64,000 nucleotides of DNA from assembly GCA_026315105.1 (NCBI GenBank), contig CM048744.1:349579668-349643667 (forward strand). The letters run 5' to 3'. Below the pieces are notes generated by a model. That model ran no database searches, was not told where the DNA came from, and saw only the letters and a list, made by a program, of their open reading frames with translations. The DNA comes from Locusta migratoria. Its lineage: Eukaryota > Arthropoda > Insecta > Orthoptera > Acrididae. Positions 34,526 to 46,900 of the stretch are shown piece after piece. The position numbers were made by a program, and so were the translations under genes. The stretch's first letter is position 1. Each line of letters begins with the position of its first letter.

Positions 34526-34789
34526 TTACTATAGGAAATGATTGTCAGCCATAAATATTATAATCTGTCTACTCAGAACCTAAATGATGGCATGTGTATA
34601 TTGTTGTCCAATATGTTAGTTGTTTCTGGACAATGGAAGCTGATGCTGCAGTAGGTGAAACATCAGTCCAGTCCACAGTGTCAAACCATCAAGACAAGAA
34701 GGTCCATACCACAGCAATGTTGAGTCAACACTGTGGATAAAACTATACATTCTGTTATTGCCATACACACAAGGTAGTGGTCATCTTGC

Positions 34790-35990
34790 ACCAATGCTGC
34801 TTTCTGCAATACAGCATATCACTGATCAGGGAGAGAGGTTCCCACTCATACAACTTTAAATTTTTGGCCAAGGCCTTCAGCCAGAAAAAGAAACACATAC
34901 ATTCACACTATCACTCAGGCATAAATATGGACACCACAATCTTGAGCTGTTCCTGCACTACAAGCATATTGGCAGTGAAGTATTTTATCCATAGCAGCAA
35001 CTGTTCAGGTTTCAATTCATAAAATGCAGCAACCAGTTGCAATTAATAATTTATTTGTAATGACCAGTTTTGGGCACTTGAATGCCCGTCTTCTGGTCTC
35101 TATACAGGAAAAACCAGCGCACAGCAGTACCACAGCAAAGTATACACAACATACAAGAGTCAGTTACACAAACTTGAATGTTTAAGTATAAAAGTATTCA
35201 ACTTGAATGTGAAAGTACAAAGCCAACACAGCACAGTGATGTGGTTTTGAAACAAAACAGATTGTAATAACAGAATGTTCATATAAGGGGATAAAATGTA
35301 AGTGTAAATTTTATCCCTTTATATGAACATATCTCTTATTGCAATCAATTTTGTTTCAAAACTACATCACTGTACTATGTTGGCTTTGTACACTTTCACA
35401 CTCATGTTGAATACTTTTATACTCACACCTTCAAGTTTCTGTAACCGTCTTTTGCATGTTGTGTATACTTTGCTGTGGTACTGCTGTGCGCTGGTTTTTC
35501 CTGTATAGAGACCAGAAGAAGGGCACTCAAGCACCCAAAACTGGTCATTGCAAATAAATTATTACATGCAAATGGTTACTGCATTTTATGAATTAATATT
35601 GACAGTGAGTGAGGAACGAAGCAGAGGGAGAAGGATTCGGGTAAGGATGGGGATGGAAAAGATAATGTTGCATGCTGGATTGTAAAGGCTCTGATAGGCG
35701 GGAATTTCATATGCAGTATGGAATGCAGTAAAATAGTCAAGCAATGCGGAATGTTCCTTCCCACCCAAACCCAATATCTTTTCTCCTGCACTCCCGTCCA
35801 ATCCTCTCCTCACTCAGTGTCAAGATGCTTGTCGCGCTGGAGGGGCCAGGGATGGAGGTCGTGTGTGCATAGATATGTCTGACTGATTGTGTTTCTTTTT
35901 CTGATGAATGCCATGGCTGAAAAATTGAAGTTGTGTGAATGTGATTGTCTTTTTAAGTGCCAGTCAGCTGCTCAGTGATCATCTTTATGG
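34790..35990. repeat. Outer inverted repeat enclosing the 35-kb palindrome
   Basis: On the left, minus-strand TGTGTTTCTTTTTCTG with GCTGAAGGCCTTGGCC (about 34905-34861). On the right, plus-strand TGTGTTTCTTTTTCTG with ATGAATGCCATGGC (35888-35920). Both continue with AAAAATT and AAAGTTGT or GAAGTTGT. So two tails face outward around the inner palindrome. Confidence 0.7.
35014..35594. repeat. Long palindrome (arms about 270 bp)
   Basis: Left arm about 35014-35290, right about 35308-35594; spacer about 15 bp. Landmarks: AATTCATAAAATGCAG mirrored by CTGCATTTTATGAATT, and ACCAGCGCACAGCAGTACCA mirrored at about 35478. Hairpin tail motif at 35063-35097 (minus) and 35512-35547 (plus). Confidence 0.92.
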
Positions 35991-36990
35991 TGAGTTGTTA
36001 TATATACACTCTCTTATTAACATCCAAAATGAACTTTACATTGTTAAAAATAATTTAAAAAATACTAAAAAGAATACTGGCCCTATGCTTTCATGGTTTT
36101 ACTTTGTGTGCTAAGTCCCTACTGCCTGATTGTAGTGCGACACAATCTTCCTGGTCACACAAGGATCTATACGTACACCATCTTATTGTACAGATTCTCA
36201 CAGATTTGACTCATCTTCACCATTCTTTGTTAGTGTTTCAGTAAATATCACTACATATTATTCTATGATTTATAAAAATTATTTCTGTATATTGTACAAC
36301 ATGTAAAAATAAGTATGTTTCTTACATGTATTCATTATTTTTACAGTGAGTTAACACTGTGGTTTTATTCTGTTACTTTGTGTGTATAAAGGATAATGTT
36401 TCTGAAATGTTTTACGATGTTCTAAAGCTATGAGCAACTACTGCAGGAAGCAGTATGTGAAGACCCATATATTAATCTATTAGCTCACTGAATTATGTAA
36501 AGTACTTTTACTTAAGATCTTGTGTTATTAGGATATGCGTACATGGCATTCATTCTTCATAATAATTTCCTTTTGAAGAGGTGTGCTAAAAGAATAGATC
36601 TTAAAACAACATTTAAAACTTTTCATTGCATAATATGTTGTGCATTACAGTTTGTGGGATATTTTATATACTTTTTAAAAGAAACATTTAAGGAAAGTGA
36701 AAAAAAGAACACTAAAAATACACAGATCGGTATTCTTACTCTAATTGCAAAGGGGCACAAAGCACAGTATTTCTACATGGAACCCAACACAAATTAAAAC
36801 GAAGTCTTAAAATGAAGTGCATGGAAAAATACGTAAAATGTTGTACAGAAAATGGTTTTGGAATAGTTCCATCATTAAATCCAGTCGCTGCCAATTTAAA
36901 TAAAATCCTTTTAGATGTTAGACTATATCATTATATATCACTAAAATAACCATAAATCTCAAGTTTTGACTATTTTGGAGTAGTTCTCTG
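35990..36990. other. Intergenic, no gene recognised
   Basis: AT-rich. The 91-codon open stretch at 36522-36797 has no recognisable content and no splice context. Confidence 0.5.
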
Positions 36991-36994
36991 GGTG

Positions 36995-37055
36995 ATCAAA
37001 CTGTTTTCCTCTCCTTCCCTTCTGCCTGACGAAGCAGCTAGGCTGCGAAAGCTTG

Positions 37056-37104
<49 letters not shown>

Positions 37105-37170
37105 ATTTATTTGTTGCTATCACTGCTTGTGCTCCTTCGCCTGGTAAGTGGACTTCATCTATTTTTTATG
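36995..37170 (+). repeat. Repeat tail with (TG)n, related to the 34-kb palindrome
   Basis: CTGACGAAGCAGCTAGGCTG then CGAAAGC at 37026-37054, (TG)n at 37060-37102, then TGTGCTCCTTCGCCTGGTAA and CATCTATTTTTT, the same order as the right arm at 34395-34527. Confidence 0.85.
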
Positions 37171-37633
37171 TGTGTTATTTTGTATTGACATGACCTGTTA
37201 CCCAGAACAGTTTTTATTCAAAATTAAAAATACTTTACCTTTAATGTGTCATTTCACACAGATCAACTATTCCAAATATGATAGAGACAAATTGTCATAT
37301 AATTACTGAAACAAATTTTTACTACATTAGTTCTCCACATGGAATCAGTATTTTATTGCAAATCATATCCCTATCATCTTTTACTCTGTTATTTCAGCAA
37401 GAAGTAAAATGTGTACCTTCAATAATACCAAATGTGTTAACTCCAAAACAACTACTCTTTCTTACAGAAAATAACTTTTATTAGAAAATACAATTGGTAT
37501 TGGACAGTTATGTAACCATTTTGTCATCATAATATAGAGTCCACAACGCACAAAACAATAACAAAATTGAGAAAAATGTTTTGTACAAATCAGGCTTAAC
37601 AATGAAGTAATAAAACTCATTGTTTATTACATA

Positions 37634-37732
37634 TTAATTTCCCAGTTTGTCTTGTTTTATGGCTAGAACTGCGTAACACCTTGGCGATGTGACTGGATCA
37701 AACAGTTGTACTAGATGAGCATCTGCAATACC
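37634..37732 (-). CDS. METTL25: METTL25 terminal exon
   Basis: Acceptor ATACAATTGCAG (complement of 37733-37744). Encodes GIADAHLVQLFDPVTSPRCY then AVLAIKQDKLGN and TAA. A poly(A) signal AATAAA on the minus strand (37622-37627) lies only a few bases past the stop, so the 3' UTR is very short if this site is used. Confidence 0.9.
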   Translation of the reverse strand, partial: GIADAHLVQLFDPVTSPRCYAVLAIKQDKLGN

Positions 37733-40700
37733 CTGCAATTGTATAATGTTTTCAGCATTAGATGTGGAGCAGAAATGCAAGCAAGTTATTGATGCCTAAT
37801 ATAATAACTTACTAACAAATGCTGTTTAGTGGTTCATCAAGATTAAATGCTACTCAATTATAGACTGAGGTAACAAACGTCACTGCATAGTGATATGCAC
37901 AGATGCAGACTGTGGTAGTATTGTGAACACAAAAAATAAATAGCACTGATTGGCATTAATAGACTTAGAACACAGAATGATCATTACAGCTAGACACATG
38001 GGACATGCCATTTTGTAAATCATTATTGAAATCAATATTCCAAGATCCACAGTGTAAAGACTGTGGTATTAATACCAAATTACAGGGATTACATCTCATC
38101 ATGGAAAATGTACTGTCAAATGGGGTGAATCTGATCAAAATCGGCAGGTGTCGCTCCCTCCTCCCTGTCCATTTACTGTTGAGATATCGGAATAAAAATT
38201 CAGTATGTTCATTTCACAACGTTGATAATGATGTATTCATGTATTACGTTATTTTTTAGTTTATAATTGCAGTTGTTATTTTAAGTTAAACGTTGATTAG
38301 TTTCACCTCCTCAGTTGGGGTGAATCCAATCACAAATGTATTTGGTATGCAAAAATGGAATCAGACTTCCAGTGGAGTGAATCCGATTACTATTTTGATT
38401 TTTAAAAATATATTGCTACATTTACAACAAAATTTTATGATCTACAATTTATTGCAGCATTTAAAACAAAATTTTACAATTTGTAGAAGAAACAAAGTTT
38501 TACAAGCAATTTTCAGAAGCACATCAAATATGAGATTTTTGCTTTAAATGAAAACATTTGGTAAATGCTTTACCATAACTGTTGTTTGAAATTGAATGAA
38601 ACACAAGGTATTACTGTTACCAGTCACTTTATTTTATTGTACCTACAATGTGTTTCAAGGGTTTAAACCCCATCAGGTGAAATGATATAAAGCTGAGTAC
38701 ATATAGGTTAGGTTGACCTGTTACACTGTCTACAAAGTTAGATTCTGATGTAGTGTTTTGTGTTTTCTCTTGTAGACAGTGCAACAGGTCAACCTAACCT
38801 ATATGTACTCAGCTTAATGTCATTCCACCTGATGTTGGGGGTTTAAACCCTCGAAACTCATTGTGGGTTGTGATGATACTGCTGGCCCTCTCATCTCCAT
38901 GTTATCGTACAATACCGTCTGCATCAGACCCAGAATCGTGTGGTCTAATAGTGATATATGTTGCGTGTGAAGTTAGTTACAAATGAAATAGCCAGCCTAG
39001 GAACTAATTAATTGACATTTAACATTGCGCTTTGTTGTCAAACAGAAAGGACCAAGATTAAGACTTAAAAAGATATGCACCATCTAAAATTATTGTATGT
39101 ATAGTTTTCATTTTATATTGTGATTATTTTTGTGTACATGAAATGTTTTACTTGTGTGTTCGTTAATTAGTATATTCAATTGTTATTAGCAATACATAAT
39201 GTAAGGTCATTATTGTCAATATTATCTATTTGCCTCGCCGTCTTGTGTGCAGGGGTTTGAGTTTTGGCATTTGTAAAGTGCTCTGGAATCTATGTCAGTC
39301 TGTGTTTTAAAATGGAAGTACTATCAGTTAAGTTCTGGTGAACTGTGTACGCAAGTTATAAACTTGTAACGTTTTGCTGGAATAAGAAGCAGTTTGATTG
39401 CAAATTAAATAATAAGTGAAAAATTGTACCTACAAGTATTTATTTCTACCACAAAGCCCCAGGTGGATAATTTTGCAGCGAGCAGAACCCCCATACATCA
39501 TAATGTTGAAAAGCTGAGTATCGTATTTGATATGTTTGAAATTGGTAGAATGACTGAACTGTAATTACTTAATAACCTAATAATGTTTTAGGGTACAATA
39601 AAACAAAGTCACTGGTAACAGTAATACCTTGAGTTTCAATCAATTTGAGATTTTTGTTTTCACCCATCTTCAGATGAATACCACCATGATGGTAGATACA
39701 GCAGGCCACACAAACTGTTTGTGTGGCCTGCTGCATCTTCCATCACCACGTACCATCATGATGGTATTCATCTGAAGATGGTCTCCATGGACTGAAATCA
39801 GTAATGAAATAAAAACAAGAAATTTGCTGTCTGGGCTGTTTTTAATTTTAACCATTATATCAAGATGCTTTCAAAAAATACTCTATCCAGTAGTATATAA
39901 AGTAGAGCTTCTCATGAAATAAGTACAATGTATAGAGCTCCAATACAATGTAAAACCTTATGTAAACTATGTAAGAACAAACACTTTGTTGTGTTTTAGG
40001 GCACAAATGTAAAACTCGCAAAGAAGTAAACACTACAAATTGATGATGTATCAGACCTAAAAGTAGTAATGCCATAATAAAATCAATTTCACATGAAAAC
40101 TTGTGGCTGGTTGCAGTATTTTCTAGTGTACTTTTAGTGTTATATTGAGCATATGTTTTAGAGAAGCTGTTGACCTGACCTGTCCTCAACTGTTTGATTA
40201 ATAATAGAGTGTTTCAAGATTTAGTCACAACTGAATCATCATGTTATTAAGGTGATATTATGAATAAACTGCACTGTTTTGGGATATGGAGCTAATTTTA
40301 ACTTGGCAACAAGAGAAAAAGAGGAGTATACAACAAGCTAAAATAAACTTTCCCCCATTTTGCTATTTCAGAATAATTTTGTACCAACGATACTGGTGTA
40401 GCCTGTTGCTACAACCATTTTCAGACTCTACAGTTTCAGGTTAAAAGTTCTGTGTCGGCAGCAATCGTGTGAAGGCTTCAGTTGTAAAACCACACCTGCC
40501 CTAGCGCACTGTTCATCTGCAATGGAGCCACCACCATTACCACTGGCCATTCCCATACCATACCTTCAGTGAAACTAGAAGCAATGTATTGCCTACATTT
40601 TATCTGGTTACTCAATAGTATAAGGATATGTAGCAACCCCCCATAAAGACAATTGCTGAGCCACAGACACACACTTAAAAAAAAGACAATCAAATTCACA

Positions 40701-41446
40701 TAACTTAAATTTTTGGCCAAAGCAATCAGAAAAAGAACACCCCAAAACCAGTCAGGCACAACTAGTGCACACATGACCATCATCTCTGGCAACTACGGCA
40801 CAAATCAAAGCATTTTAACAGTGAATGAGGAGACATCCATGTAGTGAAAAATGAAAACTATATTGCCAAGTTAAAGCAGTTCACTGGAACCGAAAATATT
40901 TGAGCTTACGCACACTCAAATGAAAATCAATACTACTTCTTTCTGAATCAAAGCAGGGTGTTTTTATATGCTTTTTGAGGGGTATTTGAGAAGGTTTGTT
41001 ATATTATATTAAAGCTAGATGCTACAAACAGGTCAGTTTTGATAGAATCAGATGTAACTGCTAACCAGTACTTACTTTGAGGAGGCAAAATATATAGTAC
41101 TGCTGATTTGCAACAATATAGTACGGATAGTTCACAACTCACTGAAAAGGCGTACAATGAGCCACGACAAGCACATAAAAAAGACATTCAGACATAAACT
41201 CTTAAGCTACCAGCCATTAGCCTTCTTCAGAAAAGAGAGCAATCACACAAGGACACTTCACAATCTCACAAAAATCATCTCCGACTTTTGCACTCCGATT
41301 CAGCTAATGGTAGATGATGTAAGTGTTGTATGTGTGAGTGTCATTTTTATGCAAGATTCAAAAGGAAGAGTGCAACAGTAAACTGCAAGAGAGGGAGACT
41401 CAAATGTTGTCAGAATGTTTGTGCGTGTGTTTGTGTGTGTGTGTGT

Positions 41447-41493
<47 letters not shown>

Positions 41494-43929
41494 CTGTTCA
41501 ACACTACCTGTTTCCTTTTAAGTTACCTGTTCATGGAGGTAAAGCAGACGATCCAACAAAATTATTGTTTCAATCACAGGAGCCAATACTGCTCGAAGCA
41601 TGAAGAATACAGAGAGCTTTTGTTTGTATGACTGATGGCTATTATAAAGCCCTTCTATTTCATTCAATGAAACCTGAAATCAAAGAAAACAGTAGTAAGA
41701 ATATTTTTGTGTTAAGATCAAAACTAAGGCAGTTAAATGGATCTTAGAGCAACTGATCTAACTCAGGCAGATGTTACAGATAGTAAAACATTCAGACAAA
41801 AGATATTTGATTGAGATTTTAGTCAAAGGGAAATTAGAAAATAGACAACAACACTGTGGTTTCGTGAAAGAAAGAGACTTCATTCTGAAAGAATGAAAGA
41901 AGTTTGGACACAAAGGAAGACCAACTGTTAAAAAGCCACAATGGTAGATTGTACCTCACATGGTACTATTGGGCTCATACGTAAATAATTAATAATCATA
42001 ATTACTATTGTAATAATAATAATAATTATTATTATTATTATTTTAATATGAAATATACTGTCAAATGGGTTGATTTTGGACAGTTTTGAAATTATTTTCA
42101 CTATAACTTTCATAGGTTTCGTCAGATTTTTTTAACGGACGTGGCGGGGTATATGTACAACCAATAAAATATCCTAGAAACAGAATGTCCATAAGCATTT
42201 ATGTTTGCCTGAGACAGATAAATAAAGTGTCTGAAATCATCCGATGGACTGGGGTGATTTTGGACACGTGTGTATTTTCAATCTTTGTCTGGTGTTTCAA
42301 AGTGTATGGGGTTATTTCAGATACAAATTGACTTTTTTATTCTACTTTCTTTCTGTTTGATTTTAGTGACATTTGACATATTTTAAAGAAGTCCATCATT
42401 AAAATATGAGATAAGGAATTTTATTTATTGAAGGCTTTTCTATATGTTAATTTGCCACTCTTAATATCTTAAACTGCTTTCTTTAAAATTTCCTGGTCAT
42501 AATTACACCAATCTTGAACACCTTACATAATTTTATATGTTCTCGGCATTGTCTGAAATCACCCCACAAAGTACACAATTTCGAAAAAACCTCCATTACT
42601 TTGAAATTTTACACAAAACTCATAACAAACTGGTACAAAACTTCTCATAGTGCCGCAGCCTACTGATCTCATTGGCAACTGATGCTACAATACTTTTCCG
42701 CCAATCGCAACAACAGAAAGTTTCCGCTCTACAACACAGCGAGACTGGTCGACAGATTATTGGATCTGTAAACAATTGATCCAAATGCAGAAGTTGGAAT
42801 TAGAGTCTCATACATAAAATAAGCAGCACAAGGAGGTGGAAATTAGCACTAATTTGTTGCTATGCAGTGACAAAGAGAGGATAAATCATATCGTCCAAAA
42901 TCACCCCTTTTGATGGTATTGTTATGAATTTAGGTACTAAGTGTGAAATACCATTCTAGAACAATTAGAAATTAATAAGAAGGAAAAAATAACTATGAAA
43001 CTGCCTAAAACATTGGAAAAATATAAAACAAGGACAATTACAATCACAATTTTCTCTTTCAATAGTTAAATGTTGGAAACGGTAATACTTGACATAGGAA
43101 TTTTGTAGTCCTTTAGGACGACTTGTATACAAGAGTAAATGAGTAACTGCAAGGACATGATGAAGCCATCATATGCTAGATAACAACAACAACAAGAATA
43201 AAAATACAGTGGTCTATGTACCAAATTATATCATGACTAATATTAATTTGTCATTTCATTCTATAAAAGCTACTATACTGACAGTCATAACATTCAGACA
43301 AGATTGTATAAAATAAATAATTAAAAACAGTCTACATCATCTTTGAGAACTTGAAGAGAAAACACACTCCTGATTATTTTTGTTGGTGTAACTAGCATTA
43401 CTTGAGGGGAAAAACTATTTAGCATTATGCAAAACTAATAAAGTTAACGAACAAACTGCTAAACAATCAGTTAATCAGTCATTATGCTGACATATAATAA
43501 TCATCATGCCCATGAGTTACATTTGTAAAGGTGGGACCATAAGTCCTCAGTTATAAATGTGTACTGCTTCTCCTCTCTACATTGATTTAGTCAAATTGTA
43601 TTTGACATTCAGAAGCATGTCCTTTAAGAAGTGGAAATGCAATAAGAACTATTGGGTTGAAGAAAGCCATTTTGAAAACAGTATATGAGAAAAATGATTA
43701 AGTGCATATTTCTCTGTATTCAGTGCCTAAAGAAACTATTTTATGGTATACACCTCAGATGTATGGAATACTTTTTTTCTTTGGAATACTGATTTCCTGA
43801 AGAAACAGAAGGCCAGAGTTTGTACACCTAACATCAAAATCATTAAAAATTGATCTCTATGATAACTGGTCAAGAACTGTGGAAAATACTGCATCATCTG
43901 ACATGTTTCAAAAACATGATTTAAAACTA

Positions 43930-43967
<38 letters not shown>

Positions 43968-46900
43968 ATGAAGTAATGCTTCTCTGCTCACTTAAAACTA
44001 GAAATATTTCGAAAACAGCCCCAGTCACCCCATAAAAAATAATCATGACAAGGGAATAAATAGATAAGAGAATGTTTCTTCCAAAAAGGAAAAAATAACT
44101 TGTAGGTCATCAAAATTTTAGATTTTATATTGCTACAGTATATGGGTTGTCTGCAAGAAGTGGTGTTAGATTAGATTCTAGCCTCCAGCTAATGATTAGT
44201 AACATTTTCACAAGAGACACCTTTGACCTCTAACACTCAGAATCACATGAAACCTAGTTTAGAATAACATGCACTCATAAACAAAACAGTGATGTGTGTC
44301 ATTTCCATGCAAAATGCCACACTTGTCTGCTAGTGCCACTAAATGGTGGCACAATGTAGCTGCACTAACCAGTGCTCCAGTTGCATGATTGGTGTAGCTG
44401 CGGTACGTATTTGTCTCTTGGAGTGTTCACAACTGAGTTACTGTGTAAACTGTGTACAGTGGAGTGATTTCACACAGAGAATTAATCCTGTGCATGTCAT
44501 CCAAATATTAGGGACCAAGTTGCGACATGCTGAATATTGAAATGACACCAGGGGTGAGGATATGGAGTTCGCAGATATATAACATAACATAATAATTCAG
44601 AAATATATTGGCAACAACACAGAAATACATCACGTTACATTGGATAGATATACAGAATTTGGACAGGAGGAACCTGAACCTGAAGGTGGCTCTTCAAGCA
44701 GTACACTACATTCATTTCCAGAGCAACAGGGACATTCAAATCACAGTGAGTACAAACTCTTACCACCCAAAAAGATTAGGTCCAGTGTATTAAAAGATAT
44801 CGATGACAGCGCACATGAACATTTTTGAGGGCTATTACAATCATGGCTTCAATTACTATAGCAAACTAATGAAGTGCTATAATTGCATCAAAAGTAGGTA
44901 AACTTGGATATTAATTATAAATTATGTTTGTAGGAGATGGGGAGCAGGTGCTCACTTCAAAGGAAACACACTGTCACAATTACAAACTATAAAGTAGTAA
45001 ATAATATCACAAGTTGATGGTGCAACGAGGCATAGATCTACAGTTCACTATTGGCATCTGCAGATGTAGTCATTAGAAGGGGCTAAAATGATTGGCGAGG
45101 TCAATTTCAAAGCATCCATTTCCTTTATCGACAATCTCAAGGCTGAATATGGTATTTCATCCAGGCATATTACTACATTTGTCACATGTAAGGACATAGA
45201 AGATGGTAACATTATAATGTCAGAAGGCATGAAAGTTTGTGTTTTTATAACAGAGGAGGTTGAGGAGAAAGGTAATGTTTCAAACAGTGACCAGAGTCAA
45301 TTTCAGTATGAAATATCTTCAGCCTCAACACTATCCTACAGAGGACAGGAAACTACAGGTAGTGTGTTGCAGTCTGTACATAGCTGTTCCCACAGCTACA
45401 CAATTGATGTGGCTTTATCAATGACAGGCAGACTAGCAAGCAAGTTGAACGTCTGTTTTCGAGAGACAAAGGCACTTTTGGTCCAAATATTTTAATGAAA
45501 CTTGACACAAATATCCATGAAACATTCATGTGGAGGCAAGCAAAAGTGGAAAAATGGCTAAAGAACACATGTAACGTTTTCTAACTTTCGTCCTAGGCAA
45601 ACATGTAAAAATGAAAAGAGACTATTGTTGTGCAATTCTGCGGTGGGTCATATTGATTGTACCCTTCAAGATACAAGTTTTCGAAACAAAGATGCTACAC
45701 TGAAAACAACAAAATATTGCCAACCCCTTGATGTTTACTTCATTAAGCAATATAAACTCTATATCAGGAGGATTGCTGATTTTGTAAGATTATAAGGTGC
45801 CAAACCACAAGTGAAGGCACATAATTGTTATTTCATCATGAAATTTCACACTGTGATTTACAGTAAATTTGCTGCACCTACATATAAAGCCTATGTTGCA
45901 ATATGCTTGGCGAAAACTAGGGTATGACCTTCACATATCAACATAATTATCTGAAAATGTAATTAGTGTGGCTTTTGAAACTAAACTGTGTGAATGCAAA
46001 AGTGATTTGGAATATGATAACATGGCTTTAGTAAGGTGTGCACATTGTTCTCTCCCACTTCATCAAAATCCCAGACCTGCACTTGGAGGACTAACATCAG
46101 CTGTTTCAGGTGTGTAGTACTGCTGTATGAGTGTGTTTTGGGCTATTATAAGTACTTGATTCTTGATACTTAAAGCATAGAGTTTTTGGAGCTGCTGATT
46201 GAATATGTAATGATACACTGATGCTATTAAATTGCATATAATGTCATTCCTATAGTACTGAAACCTTGTTACTTTGTTTCTTTCTGTTAAAATATTACTT
46301 GAGGTACAATGCAATGTTTAGCATCAAAATGACACACTCCACTATCCTGTTTATGATTGCCTGTTATTCCAAGCATGGTTTCATGTGGTTCCAAGTGTTT
46401 AAGGTCAAAGGTGTGTCTTGTCAGTTGTAAAATTCTTGGATTATTCTAGATCATTTTACACTTAAAGTTATGAGTGATCTCTATTTATAATGCAGCTAAG
46501 CTTCAGTAATACTTTCTATTGTGTTTGTGTCATTAAGATGCTTTCAGTACTAGTGTTCACTCAGATTTGGCAAACAATAAATGTCACATGCATCACTATG
46601 GTTCACTTTATTTTGACAACCTACTTTGCCACATGTGTCAAATCTCTGTGGAAAACACAAGTGCAAAAACCTGTCTGATACACTTCCTTCTCCACATCAT
46701 ATAACAGGTCTGCCATGTTTCTGCGTAATATTTTATATGAACGTACTCATCAACTAGCTGATCATCCAAGTAAATGACCAATGCCAACAAACTGTGATTA
46801 AGTGCAGAGTCAATGACCAAGGATGGAACACACTACTGAATATAAAATAGCCAATTTCAGTAGTTGTTTCACAAGCTGCTTCCCAGTATGTTCTGTGAAT

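Noticed and set aside
41330..41603. ORFs across the TG/GA microsatellite
   Set aside because: Translation of simple repeats; the real coding here is the minus-strand METTL25 exon at 41527-41673.
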